Assembly (NCBI GenBank): GCA_964577205.1
Contig: CAZNYG010000003.1
Span: forward strand, 1-56,910
Direction of reading: 5' to 3'
Origin: CAZNYG01 sp964577205
GTDB taxonomy: Bacteria > Elusimicrobiota > Endomicrobiia > Endomicrobiales > CAIRNS01
DNA length: 56,910 nt
In this document: in pieces, positions 8,681 to 17,054 of the stretch
Layout of the letters: every line of letters starts with the position of its first letter
Position numbering within the stretch: position 1 is the stretch's first letter
Made by a program: the position numbers and the translations under genes
The notes under the pieces: model-generated
What the model saw: the letters and a program-made list of their open reading frames with translations, nothing else
Database searches by the model: none
Told to the model about the DNA's origin: nothing

Positions 8681-9664
8681 TTATTGCTTGAAGTTAGCGA
8701 TCGCAGCGCGCAGTTCCTCTGGTGAAACGGTAGCGGTCCCTATCTTGCCTACGACGATGCCCGCGGCAAAATTCGATATCTCGGCCGCTTCCCGGAATGC
8801 CGCCTGAGCGGCAAGGGACAGCGTGAATGTCGCTATGACGGTGTCGCCGGCGCCCGTGACGTCGTACACTTCCTTGGCGCGCGTCGGTATATGTGTGATG
8901 CGGTTGTTCGGTTCGAATAGCGTCATACCTTTTTCTCCCCGCGTGATGAGAACCGAACTGGATGAAAGTTTCCTGAGGATGCGCCTGCCCAGTTCAAATA
9001 TGCTTTCGTCGTTCGAGATGTCGCGCGCGTGCATGCCGGCGATTGCCTCCGCCGTGTTCGGCGTTATGCAACTGACCTTTTTGTACCGGAGAAAATGTTC
9101 TATCTTGGGGTCTACCGTTATCGGTATCTTGTGACGGTGGGCAAGGTGGATCGCGCGGGAAAGCACGGACGGAGTCACCACGCCTTTTCCGTAATCCGAG
9201 ATAATGACGGCCTGCGCCGAAGGTATCAGATCTTCGAGCCGGCTGATGAGCTCTTTCTGGAGCCCCTGAGTGAGCGCCCCCTTGATCTCCCGGTCAACGC
9301 GCACGACCTGCTGATGAGAAGCGATGATGCGCGTTTTGATGATCGTCGGACGCATGTCGTCGAAAACAAGGCCGTCCGTATCGATGCTCCGTTTCCGGAG
9401 GTCGTCTTTCAGCTGCTCCGCCACACCGTCGCGCCCTACCACGCCTATGACGCAGGCCCTGCCGCCCAGCGCGGTGATATTGCTCGCGACGTTGCCCGCG
9501 CCGCCCAGGACGGCCGATTCGCGGGTAACCTCAACGACCGGCACCGGAGCTTCCGGCGAAATACGGGAAACCCTGCCCCACACGAACTTGTCCACCATGA
9601 GGTCGCCGAGCACCAGGACTTTCTGTTTGCCGAACTGAGGGATAAGCCGTAACAATCCGTCCAT
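8681..9664 (-). CDS. rfaE1: D-glycero-beta-D-manno-heptose-7-phosphate kinase (RfaE1 / HldE kinase domain)
   Basis: A 327-residue PfkB/ribokinase-type sugar kinase with VLGGAGNVASN near residue 53-62 and the anion-hole/catalytic motif DVTGAGDT (Asp274). It matches the kinase half of HldE; no cytidylyltransferase half is attached, so the adenylyltransferase (RfaE2) must be encoded elsewhere. It phosphorylates heptose-7-phosphate at C1, and the product is the substrate of GmhB, encoded 2 kb upstream. Its ATG overlaps the stop of the preceding gene (TAATG). Confidence 0.92.
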   Translation of the reverse strand: MDGLLRLIPQFGKQKVLVLGDLMVDKFVWGRVSRISPEAPVPVVEVTRESAVLGGAGNVASNITALGGRACVIGVVGRDGVAEQLKDDLRKRSIDTDGLVFDDMRPTIIKTRIIASHQQVVRVDREIKGALTQGLQKELISRLEDLIPSAQAVIISDYGKGVVTPSVLSRAIHLAHRHKIPITVDPKIEHFLRYKKVSCITPNTAEAIAGMHARDISNDESIFELGRRILRKLSSSSVLITRGEKGMTLFEPNNRITHIPTRAKEVYDVTGAGDTVIATFTLSLAAQAAFREAAEISNFAAGIVVGKIGTATVSPEELRAAIANFKQ

Positions 9665-10611
9665 TATTTATCTCCGGTAAAATACAGCAGCGCGCTGTAG
9701 AGCAGCGGCAGCATGAGCTCGTGGTGGCCGGTAAAATCATAGCCCCGTCCGTTGTCCATCGTCGGCCGCGAAACAATGTTCTGGTAAGGCCGGTACTGGC
9801 GGATCATGTCGAAGTTCGCGGTCGTGAAACCGAAGACTTTGTGCCCGAGGTTGCGGCAGACGGTCAGCGCCTTGAGGAATACTTCCGGCAGAATGACCGC
9901 GCTGCCGAAATTTAAAAGGACGCCGCCCGATCCCATCCGCGACACGGTGTCGGCAAACGCAAGGAAGTCCTGATAACTTGCCTGGCCCCAGGCGGCGCCG
10001 TCGCATTGAGGGTGCTGGTAGATGATGTCCGTGCCGATGGCGACATGGGTTGTGAACGGCACCCGCAGCCGCCAGGCGTTCGCGTAGACGCTGAGCGAAC
10101 GGTAACGGAGGCGTTCCTGCTCGATCTCGCGCCCGATCGTCGCGCCAAGCCCCGCTTTTTCGCGAGCCGCGATACAGGCCGCTCCGTTCAGGAACTCTCC
10201 GGTCTCCCTGGCCATGCCGAAGGAACCGTCGCTCAGCCGCGCCGCCACATCTTCCGAGGTCTGGCCGGAAAGAGCCAGTTCGAAATCATGGACCGCCGAA
10301 GCGCCGTTGCTGGCGAAATGTGTAATGAAACCGCGCCGCGCCAGGTCGATAATGAGCGGGCTCAGGCCGCACTTGATGACATGCGCCCCGAATGTCAGTA
10401 TTATCGGCTTGCCTTTTTCTCGCGCTTTAATGATGGATTTTACCAAATTTTTGAGGTTTTTTCCAGTTAAAATGCCTGGGACGGCATCCCACAGGTCCTG
10501 AAAACGCGCGGGATCGCGCGACGGGCGGGCAAAAGCGCCGGTTTTTACCTTGCTGGGCCTGGTCATCAGCGTCACGGTACGCACGCGCGCCAGGTCGATT
10601 CGTTTCTTCAC
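9664..10611 (-). CDS. conserved protein, possibly deoxyhypusine-synthase-like fold; function unknown
   Basis: About 315 residues, soluble, no signal peptide. A Rossmann-like pattern includes KPIILTFGAHVIKCGLSPL, FASNGASAVHDFELAL and a glycine-rich GSGGVLLNFGSAV. These hints recall the deoxyhypusine synthase fold (NAD binding), but the lysine and active-site motifs of true DHS are not evident to me. I chose the GTG at 10611 because GGAGG lies seven bases upstream; an in-frame start at 10668 would add 19 residues with no such site. It is coupled to rfaE1 (TAATG) inside the heptose/lipid A cassette, which suggests a step in sugar or LPS metabolism. Confidence 0.6.
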   Translation of the reverse strand: MKKRIDLARVRTVTLMTRPSKVKTGAFARPSRDPARFQDLWDAVPGILTGKNLKNLVKSIIKAREKGKPIILTFGAHVIKCGLSPLIIDLARRGFITHFASNGASAVHDFELALSGQTSEDVAARLSDGSFGMARETGEFLNGAACIAAREKAGLGATIGREIEQERLRYRSLSVYANAWRLRVPFTTHVAIGTDIIYQHPQCDGAAWGQASYQDFLAFADTVSRMGSGGVLLNFGSAVILPEVFLKALTVCRNLGHKVFGFTTANFDMIRQYRPYQNIVSRPTMDNGRGYDFTGHHELMLPLLYSALLYFTGDK

Positions 10612-10690
10612 ATTCGCCTCCAACCCCTTCCATGAAGGGCAAAAAGCAATAGGTCCTGAGACTATCAAAAATGCATTACAGTTTCATTTG

Positions 10691-10725
10691 CTTCGACAAG
10701 TGGCGTCGTTCGCCATTTGTCGAAG
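10691..10725 (-). repeat. 15-bp stem hairpin abutting the stop codon of the LysM-DUF3108 gene
   Basis: Bases 10691-10705 pair with 10711-10725 with one mismatch and a 5-nt loop. The hairpin begins at the very next base after the TGA at 10726-10728. No T-run follows, so it may stabilise a 3' end or act as a Rho-type or attenuating structure rather than an intrinsic terminator. Confidence 0.6.
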
Positions 10726-11853
10726 TCAGCGCTCTATCCCCGTCAGCACCGCTTCTATCGCTCCCACTGCTATCTTGGAACGCATCAACACGGGGATCTT
10801 GCGGTCGTCCGCGGTCATCCATACCTGGAGTTTGCCTTTGGCCTGGAATATGCCTGCTCCTTCCCGGATAGCGGGTTCGACTATGATCGTCTCGAACTCG
10901 CCCGCCGGAACCCTGATCTTTTCCCGTCCCACGACACGGACCAGCAGCGGCCAGGACTTATCGCCGGAGTGCGCGTCTATCATGTGTTCGCTGCCCTGGG
11001 CCAGGTCCTTGTTGCGCAGGTAATAGAGCGAGGACAGGACGTCCTGCACCCAATGAGGGATCGGCCCGGATTTGCCGTTCTCTTCTATCCGGAATTCCCT
11101 TTTCTCGTGATCGAATATGAGCGTCTCTTCCCGTTTCGAGTTGCTTTCCGATATCCTGCTGGCGAATTTAAGCGAGCAGAGGCTTTCCGCGTCGATCCAG
11201 GATTCGTTTGTATCGCGCACGCGGTAAAAGGCGTCGAAGAAGGCCGCCGATCTGGCTTCCGTATAGATGTGGTAGGCTTTTCTGCCGTTCACCTCATCGA
11301 AACCCTGTATCTCCATGACCGCCGACCCGACCTTTACGAACTGCCAGCGAACGCTGAAAGAAAGTTTTTCCCTTTCGCCGAACGCGGTGCACTTCTCCTG
11401 ACGCCACGTAAAAGGGACGACCTCGGGTACCGCCGTCTGTTCCGCGGGATTGATCAACGGATTTTCCGCGGCAGGAGCAGGTTCGGGGAGCGCGAGCGGG
11501 ACCGGCGCGGGGATAGACGCGGCAACAACGGTCGTTGTTCCCGCGAAGGCAACCAGAGTATCCCGCCGGCCGGCCTCATCATCCTTCTCCGCGTGAGCGG
11601 GCGCAGAGGGGATCCTCAACCGCTGCCCGCATATGATCCTGTGGGGATCGCCGATACCGTTCGCAGAGGCGATGATACCGTACTTTTTCCCGTCGCCGTA
11701 ATAATGCCGGGCCAACCCCGCAAGGGTATCACCCCACCGCACGTCGTGGACGATTTCCTGAGCGGCCTGTCCACCCTCCGCCTGAACGGAAGCCCGTCCA
11801 GTAAAGCCGGAGACCGCCAGTACGACCGCCAAAAAAACACTTCTATGCATCAT
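10726..11853 (-). CDS. periplasmic LysM-DUF3108 protein
   Basis: A 375-residue exported protein. A signal peptide (about 1-25, ending SVQA) is followed by a LysM peptidoglycan-binding motif (about 38-82; VRWGDTLAGLARHYYG ... CGQRLRIPS) and an Ala/Pro-rich linker. A DUF3108 domain fills the rest (FSVRWQFVKVGSAVMEI, VLSSLYYLRN, KLQVWMTADDRKIPV). DUF3108 proteins are periplasmic beta-rich proteins of uncertain role. LysM fused in front would tether it to the cell wall. The 4-nt overlap with gmhB places it in the heptose/lipid A operon. Confidence 0.8.
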   Translation of the reverse strand: MMHRSVFLAVVLAVSGFTGRASVQAEGGQAAQEIVHDVRWGDTLAGLARHYYGDGKKYGIIASANGIGDPHRIICGQRLRIPSAPAHAEKDDEAGRRDTLVAFAGTTTVVAASIPAPVPLALPEPAPAAENPLINPAEQTAVPEVVPFTWRQEKCTAFGEREKLSFSVRWQFVKVGSAVMEIQGFDEVNGRKAYHIYTEARSAAFFDAFYRVRDTNESWIDAESLCSLKFASRISESNSKREETLIFDHEKREFRIEENGKSGPIPHWVQDVLSSLYYLRNKDLAQGSEHMIDAHSGDKSWPLLVRVVGREKIRVPAGEFETIIVEPAIREGAGIFQAKGKLQVWMTADDRKIPVLMRSKIAVGAIEAVLTGIER

Positions 11854-12431
11854 GCGGCATTACCTCTCTGTTTTACGATCCACCTGGCGGCGGCAAGGAG
11901 CGTCGGGAATACCTTGTCCGGCCAGGGGACATCCGTGCGCGAGGCCAGCTTCGCGTACTCTTTCCTTCCGTGGCCGGTAAGGACAAAAACACCCTTCCCC
12001 CCCATCTTTTTACCGAGAAGATAATCTCCCGGATGATCGCCTATCGTGAACGAGCGGCTCAAGTCGACGGACAGCTCCCGCTCGGCCCGTTTGACCATGC
12101 CCAGGTTCGGCTTCCTGCACCCGCATCCCGCTTCCGGACTGTGAGGGCAGTAATATATGGCGTCCAGCGTTATGCCGGACGATTTCAACATTTTCCTGAG
12201 ATGCCGGTGGACGCGGCCAAGGTCCTTTTCGGTGAAATATCCGCGGCCAATCCCCGACTGGTTGGTGACCATAACAACGCGGAACCCGCTCGCGTTCAGA
12301 AGCTTCAATGCAGGCACCGCCCCGGCGTAAAGGCGGACGTCTTCCGGACGGCTCAGGTAGTTCTTTTCGTGTATCAGCGTGCCGTCGCGGTCGATGAAGA
12401 CCGCTGCATTTTCCTTACGGCGTATTCCCAC
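11850..12431 (-). CDS. gmhB: D-glycero-D-manno-heptose 1,7-bisphosphate 7-phosphatase
   Basis: A 193-residue HAD phosphatase with nucleophile DRDGT (Asp14, Asp16), the zinc-binding loop CPHSPEAGCGCRKPN and IGDHPGDYLLG. It removes the 7-phosphate from heptose bisphosphate made by RfaE1. The reading frame starts 58 nt inside the end of lpxK. I see no later in-frame ATG or GTG before the active site, so the long overlap is likely real. Its 3' end overlaps the LysM gene by 4 nt. Confidence 0.93.
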   Translation of the reverse strand: MGIRRKENAAVFIDRDGTLIHEKNYLSRPEDVRLYAGAVPALKLLNASGFRVVMVTNQSGIGRGYFTEKDLGRVHRHLRKMLKSSGITLDAIYYCPHSPEAGCGCRKPNLGMVKRAERELSVDLSRSFTIGDHPGDYLLGKKMGGKGVFVLTGHGRKEYAKLASRTDVPWPDKVFPTLLAAARWIVKQRGNAA

Positions 12432-13465
12432 GGGGATCCTCCGTTCATGATCTGTATTTCCGTATCCAGTACGAACAGGCGCGCGGCATCCTTTTTGTCG
12501 ATATTCGCGATCAGGTCTTTAAGCCGGACGGCGTCTTTGGCGGTAGTTATCACGGGGCAGGGGTACGGAAATCGCTTCATGACGGAAACTATGTCTTTTT
12601 TATTATACCAGTAATGGTCCCTGAACGCAACATATCCCGCGGGTTCGATCCCGCTGGCCAGCATTGTCCGCCGGAACCCCCTGTCGTCGCCAAGCCCGCT
12701 GAACGCGGCGGCTTCCTTCCCGTTCAGATAGTCCGGAGGAAAGGCCTTTGCGAACGCTGGAAGACGGAATCCTTTGACCGCGCATACCGACCTGACCACG
12801 GGCGTTCCCGGAGCGAATTTCCTTATCTCATCTTCCAGAAGCACCAGCTCATCGCCCGTTCCCGCGTCCGCGTTGGTGATGATGATCATATCGGCCCGCG
12901 AAAGAGCCTTGAGCGGTTCACGGAGTTTTCCCGCCGGTATCAAATGCCCGTTCCCGAAAGGGTCGATCGCGTTGACGCACACGACGTTCAGGTCGCGCTC
13001 GAGTTTCCAGTGCTGGAAACCGTCGTCCAGGATGAACAGGTCGGGATCGAACCGTTCCATGGCAGCCATGCCGGCCGCATAGCGGTCGCCGCAGACGACC
13101 ACGGCGCATCCCGGCACGCTTTCCGCCATCAGCGCCGGTTCGTCGCCCGCTTCCCTTACCGGCGCAAGGAGCGAAGTCCCGTCGCTGACGGCAAGGGGAT
13201 GGCGCGACCCGTTCTTTCCGCGGTATCCACGGGACAGAATCACCGTTTTCAGGCCGCTCTTTATCGCGGCGTTCGCCAGGGCTATCGTCACGGGCGTCTT
13301 CCCGGTCCCGCCCCACGTTATGTTCCCTACGCTTATGACTGGGCGTGGCAGCCTCAGTCGGCGCGAGGAGCGCCGGTGTATGCCGGAGACAGCGGAGTAC
13401 ACCAGAGAAAAAGGCAGGAGCAGCGGGCAGGCCGCCGCTGACAGGATACCGCGGTTACTTCGCAC
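12374..13465 (-). CDS. lpxK: tetraacyldisaccharide 4'-kinase
   Basis: A 363-residue membrane-associated P-loop kinase. The Walker A region GNITWGGTGKTPV lies at residues 48-59 after an N-terminal hydrophobic segment (SAAACPLLLPFSLVYSAVSG), and ILDDGFQHW is the family signature. It phosphorylates lipid A disaccharide at the 4' position to make lipid IVA. It starts with GTG, overlapping the preceding glycosyltransferase by 11 nt, and its tail overlaps gmhB by 58 nt. Confidence 0.96.
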   Translation of the reverse strand: MRSNRGILSAAACPLLLPFSLVYSAVSGIHRRSSRRLRLPRPVISVGNITWGGTGKTPVTIALANAAIKSGLKTVILSRGYRGKNGSRHPLAVSDGTSLLAPVREAGDEPALMAESVPGCAVVVCGDRYAAGMAAMERFDPDLFILDDGFQHWKLERDLNVVCVNAIDPFGNGHLIPAGKLREPLKALSRADMIIITNADAGTGDELVLLEDEIRKFAPGTPVVRSVCAVKGFRLPAFAKAFPPDYLNGKEAAAFSGLGDDRGFRRTMLASGIEPAGYVAFRDHYWYNKKDIVSVMKRFPYPCPVITTAKDAVRLKDLIANIDKKDAARLFVLDTEIQIMNGGSPWEYAVRKMQRSSSTATAR

Positions 13466-14210
13466 TGATCTCTTTCTCCCATAGCTTGATATATTTCAGG
13501 AGCGTGTAATACCCGTAGAGAGACGAAAGGATAAGGCCAGTTTTCCCGTCAAGGAATCCCTTTTTAGCCACATACATTCGGAAGAACATGGCCGCCGGAT
13601 TGACGAGGATATTCATGGCCGAGAACTGTTTGCCGTCCTTGTACATCTCCTCCGCGCGCAGGTTCGAGTAACGGTCCATCTTCCTGAGGAACTGGTCGAG
13701 GGACAGGAACGGGAACTGGAGCACGTGTTCATGCAGACGGGAGAGCCTGCCGTCGAGCTCGTAACCTTCATGGACGAGCTGCTCTTTGTATCGCATCTTC
13801 CTCTTATTGAAAAATTGCGGCTGACGGTAGTCCGGATACCAGCCGCAATGACGGATCCAGCGCCCGAGAAAATGGCTTTTGCGCGGCACGAGATACGCAT
13901 CTGCGCCGGGGCCTTTGGCCATCAGTCCCGCGACTTCCTTCCGCAGTTCATCAGTGACCCGCTCGTCGGCGTCGACGCTCAGGATCCAGTCGTTCGAACA
14001 GTTGTCCAGCGCGATGTTGCGCAGCCTGCCGAACCCGACGAACTCCTTCTGCACGATCTTGTCGGTGTATTGGCGGCATATCTCCACCGTCCCGTCAGTG
14101 CTGAAGGAATCCATCACGACTATCTCGTCGGCCCATTTCACGCTCTCAAGGCAGTCTTTAATCTTGTCCTTCTCGTTGAACGTCATGACGAACACAGAAA
14201 GCTTATTCAT
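13455..14210 (-). CDS. family 2 glycosyltransferase, WaaE/KdtX-like
   Basis: A 251-residue GT-A enzyme: LSVFVMTFNEKDKI at the N-terminus, IVVMDSFSTDGT, and the metal-binding DxD-type motif SVDADERV. GWYPDYRQPQFFNKRKMRY is typical of WaaE/KdtX, which adds glucose to the LPS inner core. I chose the ATG at 14210, with GGAG upstream. The open frame extends 37 codons further, but that part is a translation of the repeat element at 14230-14333 and is unlike the family. It overlaps lpxK by 11 nt. Confidence 0.88.
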   Translation of the reverse strand: MNKLSVFVMTFNEKDKIKDCLESVKWADEIVVMDSFSTDGTVEICRQYTDKIVQKEFVGFGRLRNIALDNCSNDWILSVDADERVTDELRKEVAGLMAKGPGADAYLVPRKSHFLGRWIRHCGWYPDYRQPQFFNKRKMRYKEQLVHEGYELDGRLSRLHEHVLQFPFLSLDQFLRKMDRYSNLRAEEMYKDGKQFSAMNILVNPAAMFFRMYVAKKGFLDGKTGLILSSLYGYYTLLKYIKLWEKEISAK

Positions 14211-14229
14211 ACCATGTCTCCGTAATATT

Positions 14230-14333
14230 AAAGGCGTTCTTGTGTTCTTGTGTTCTCGGATTCCCATGTTCAGCATCGGATGAAAATGGCTTTGTTCCAG
14301 GGCACAAGAACGCACGAACACGAGAACGCCTTT
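14230..14333 (-). repeat. intergenic inverted-repeat element with GTTCTTGT words and AAAGGCGTTC ends
   Basis: Left arm from 14230 and the reverse complement of the right arm ending at 14333 both begin AAAGGCGTTCT. By hand count about 26 of the first 29 positions agree, and most differences are T/C. Each arm is about three tandem 8-nt words (GTTCTTGT-like). The right end lies three bases after the stop codon of the GT4 gene. The middle (about 36 nt) shows no gene. The outer ends are the same as in the element at 23242-23414. Confidence 0.8.
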
Positions 14334-14336
14334 CTT

Positions 14337-15387
14337 TTATTCGTACATTTCCTCATAGACACCTATGACGCCTTTCACCATCCGGTCCATTCCGAAACGT
14401 TCGCGGGCGTACGCGAGAGCCGCGGCTCCCATGCTCACGCGGCGGGCTTCGTCGTCCAGCAGCGTAACCAGCACCTGGGCGAGGAACTCCGAATCGCGAG
14501 GAGGTATCATTATCCCGGTGACGCCGTCCATGAACGTTTCAGGGATGCCGCCGACCGTGGTCCCGATTACAGGTTTGCCCATTCCCTGGGCTTCCACCAT
14601 TACCTGGCCGAACCCTTCGGTATCCCAGGACAGGAAACAGAAGATATCCATCGCCGCGATATACTCTTCCACATTTTCCCTGTATCCGGTGAAGGAAACG
14701 ATATCGGCGACCTTCAACTTCCGGGCCAGTTTCTTAAGATCGTCCAGAATAGGGCCGTCGCCCACGATAAGGTAGCGGACATCCGGAAAACGCGTCCGGG
14801 CGATCTGCGCGGCCTCAATCAGGTACTCCTGCCCCTTGCCCCTGGGGCGGTTCATCGCCGCGACCGTGCCGACGACGATACGCGTCCCTTCTCCCAGTTC
14901 CGCGCGGGCCTTTTCACCGGGCACGCCCGGATGGAAACGCTCAAGATCCGTTCCGTTGTATACCGTGCGGAGCTTGGTCAGGGGCACCTTCTCCTTAGCC
15001 GCAAGGCCGTCGGCGACCGCTTTGGAGATGGCGATGACCCTGTCGGCAAAACGGTAATGGCTCCGCGAATAGAAACGGTGAGGCAGCTGCGCATGACGGT
15101 GGAATACGAGCCTGGATGATGTCGATGTTCTCTTTCAGCACGATATTCCTCAGTCCGGCGAGCCCGAACGGAGCGAATGAACCTTTAATGACGAGCGGAT
15201 ATGCCTTCAGCCCGTATTCCAGGGCTTTTTTGAACATGTAACTGTCGCCCGGGCAGGCGACGATGTTCCTGACACCCTTTTTTTCCAGCCCGGCGGCCAG
15301 CGAAAGCATGAGCTTTTCGGCCCCGCCCGCGGTCCACGAAGAGTAGACATGAAGCACCGATCTGCTAAAACTTGTTTCCGTCACCAT
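14337..15387 (-). pseudogene. family 4 glycosyltransferase with a frameshift (broken gene or sequence error)
   Basis: The N-terminal part (15387 downwards, VLHVYSSWTAGGAEKLMLSL) and the C-terminal part (ending 14337, with VGTVAAMNRPRGKGQEYLIEAA and EGFGQVMVEAQGMGKPV) are two halves of one GT-B GT4 enzyme. They lie in different frames. The frame changes near 15110-15120: the first frame reads IDIIQ and then loses similarity, while the next frame continues LVFHRHAQLPHRFYSR and RVIAISKAVADGLAAKEK. One extra base (or two missing) would explain it. About 350 residues if repaired. In a draft assembly a base error is as likely as a true mutation. Confidence 0.8.
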
Positions 15388-16097
15388 TTCATCGCCTTCT
15401 TCGCGAGGCCGGCATACTCTCCGGAGGACGCGCGAAAGAACGTTTCCACCATGGAGAGCCCATGTCCCTTAACCTCCGCCCAGTACCCGGCCAGTGAACC
15501 GCTCATGCGGATATAGTCCCTTGTCGCCAGCTGGGATTTATAACATGAAATGATCCTTTTCTTCTGTTCCCACTGGGAAGCTATATCAACGATGACCGTC
15601 GGATAGACCGGGAACCAGACGGGATAAGCGTAGATCATGCACGAATGGCCCGCGGTCTCCAGCGCCAGGATCGCGGCGCGGTTGGCCGCGCGATGGTCGG
15701 TATGGTTGTCCAGAAAGAAGGGCAAAAACAGCGTGTCCGGTTTATTATTCCCGATTATCTCCGCCAGCCGTTCAGGGAATCCTTTCCATTCATCGAGTTT
15801 TTCCACGGCATGATCAAGATAGACGGCCGAAGCCCCCATCATAGATACGGCTTCACGCGATTCGGTCCTGCGTTCTTCCGAATCCATCGTGCAGAAAACA
15901 ACGGCCGCGCTGCCTCCCGACTGGATATGCCTCGAGATCGTCCCCCCGCATCCGATACTTTCATCGTCAGGATGAGGGGCGATGACCAGCGTTTCTTTGC
16001 CGGGCAGCGCGTCTTCCCTGACAAGAGAGTATTTGAGGAACGGCTGGATATTCTCGTAAAACCTGTAGAGGGTGCTGTACCTTATGAATTTTACCAT
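15381..16097 (-). CDS. PIG-L family N-acetylglucosaminyl deacetylase
   Basis: A 238-residue LmbE/PIG-L hydrolase with the zinc motif APHPDDESIGCGG (His42, Asp45) and the second motif DNHTDHRAANRAA. Such enzymes remove N-acetyl groups from GlcNAc-containing glycans or lipids. It overlaps the GT4 frame by 7 nt and sits among glycosyltransferases, so it probably edits an LPS-core or surface-glycan sugar. The exact substrate is not known. Confidence 0.9.
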   Translation of the reverse strand: MVKFIRYSTLYRFYENIQPFLKYSLVREDALPGKETLVIAPHPDDESIGCGGTISRHIQSGGSAAVVFCTMDSEERRTESREAVSMMGASAVYLDHAVEKLDEWKGFPERLAEIIGNNKPDTLFLPFFLDNHTDHRAANRAAILALETAGHSCMIYAYPVWFPVYPTVIVDIASQWEQKKRIISCYKSQLATRDYIRMSGSLAGYWAEVKGHGLSMVETFFRASSGEYAGLAKKAMKW

Positions 16098-16110
16098 GGC
16101 TCATAAAAAT

Positions 16111-16153
16111 CAATTTGCAAATATAAAATGCAAATTGAACGTTAACACCTTTC
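16111..16153 (-). repeat. short AT-rich inverted repeat of the octamer-word type
   Basis: CAATTTGCA (16111-16119) pairs perfectly with TGCAAATTG (16129-16137). Read on the minus strand it is preceded by AAAGGTGTTAACGTTC, which resembles the AAAGGCGTTC end of larger elements. It lies between a GT2 stop and the PIG-L start, about 14 nt before that start codon. Confidence 0.5.
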
Positions 16154-16175
16154 GACGGCACTTTTTTCAGTCGCC

Positions 16176-17054
16176 TTATTCTGCAGCTTTATCTTTTTTT
16201 TTAAAATTACGGTGGTCTCCGAAGGGCAGCCGGCGCACCATGTCCCTCAGCATGTCCCTGACGTTCCGGGAACGGAGGTACGCGGCCCGGCATTCTTCGA
16301 TGAAGGCCGTGCCGTCGCGGGTGACGCGCTCTTTCATCACTTCTGGATGGCATCCTTCGTAGCGAATGACATTGCCGAGGTCCGCAAAGAACTCGCCGGC
16401 CTTTTTATCCGCGCAGTTCTTCCGTATCCATTCGTCGTCATGCCAGAACCGGTGGAACGAGGTCACTTTTTCGCGCATGACTTCCGGCGGGCGGGCCCAG
16501 CCGTAGTGAAAAACGCGGGCTCCAGACGCCGCCGCGAGGATCTTGTTCCCGTTCTTCCGGAACCCCTGCGCGTCGCCGTGAGAAACGATGCCCCTTCCGT
16601 TCCTTATGACCCTGACTTCCTGCCGGTACCAGTTGCGCCCCGGCTGTATGGTGAAATAGCTTCCGTAAAAATGGATGTAATTAAAATACAGGCCGTCGAT
16701 CGAAGGATCCTTTTCCGCCCGTCCTATCGCGTCCCGCACCGCCTGATGATCCTTTTCGCTGAAAACCTCGTCCGCCTGCAGATAAATTATCCATTCGCCG
16801 CGGCATTCCCGCATGGCCCGGTTCGTCTCCCGGGAAAGCACCGTGCCGCCGGTCCGGTTCGACATGTCCCATATCGTGTCGATGACGCGTGTCTTCGGTT
16901 CGTTGAGCGAGACGATCCTCTCGCGGGTATCGTCTTCCGAGTCGCCGATGCCGCACACCACTTCGTCGCACAGCGGGAGGAGCGACCGCAGCGATTCCAC
17001 GTAGGGATATCCCAGTTTAGTCCCGTTCCTGATGATGAACGCGCCGCTTATCAT
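16176..17054 (-). CDS. family 2 glycosyltransferase
   Basis: A 292-residue GT-A protein: ISGAFIIRNGTKLGYPYVES at the start, an acidic motif IIYLQADEVFSEKDH where GT2 enzymes carry DxD, and a basic C-terminus ending FKKKDKAAE. Its sequence differs from the WaaE-like GT2 nearby. The start overlaps the O-antigen ligase stop by 4 nt. It probably adds a sugar to LPS core or a surface polymer; donor and acceptor cannot be told. Confidence 0.85.
   Translation of the reverse strand: MISGAFIIRNGTKLGYPYVESLRSLLPLCDEVVCGIGDSEDDTRERIVSLNEPKTRVIDTIWDMSNRTGGTVLSRETNRAMRECRGEWIIYLQADEVFSEKDHQAVRDAIGRAEKDPSIDGLYFNYIHFYGSYFTIQPGRNWYRQEVRVIRNGRGIVSHGDAQGFRKNGNKILAAASGARVFHYGWARPPEVMREKVTSFHRFWHDDEWIRKNCADKKAGEFFADLGNVIRYEGCHPEVMKERVTRDGTAFIEECRAAYLRSRNVRDMLRDMVRRLPFGDHRNFKKKDKAAE

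Noticed and set aside
10717..12024. A 435-codon plus-strand open frame across the LysM-DUF3108 gene and part of gmhB
   Set aside because: The minus-strand genes there have signal peptide, LysM and HAD motifs; the plus frame has none.
14211..14321. A 37-residue N-terminal extension of the WaaE-like glycosyltransferase
   Set aside because: It is encoded by the inverted-repeat element and is not family-like; a good ribosome-binding site precedes the ATG at 14210.
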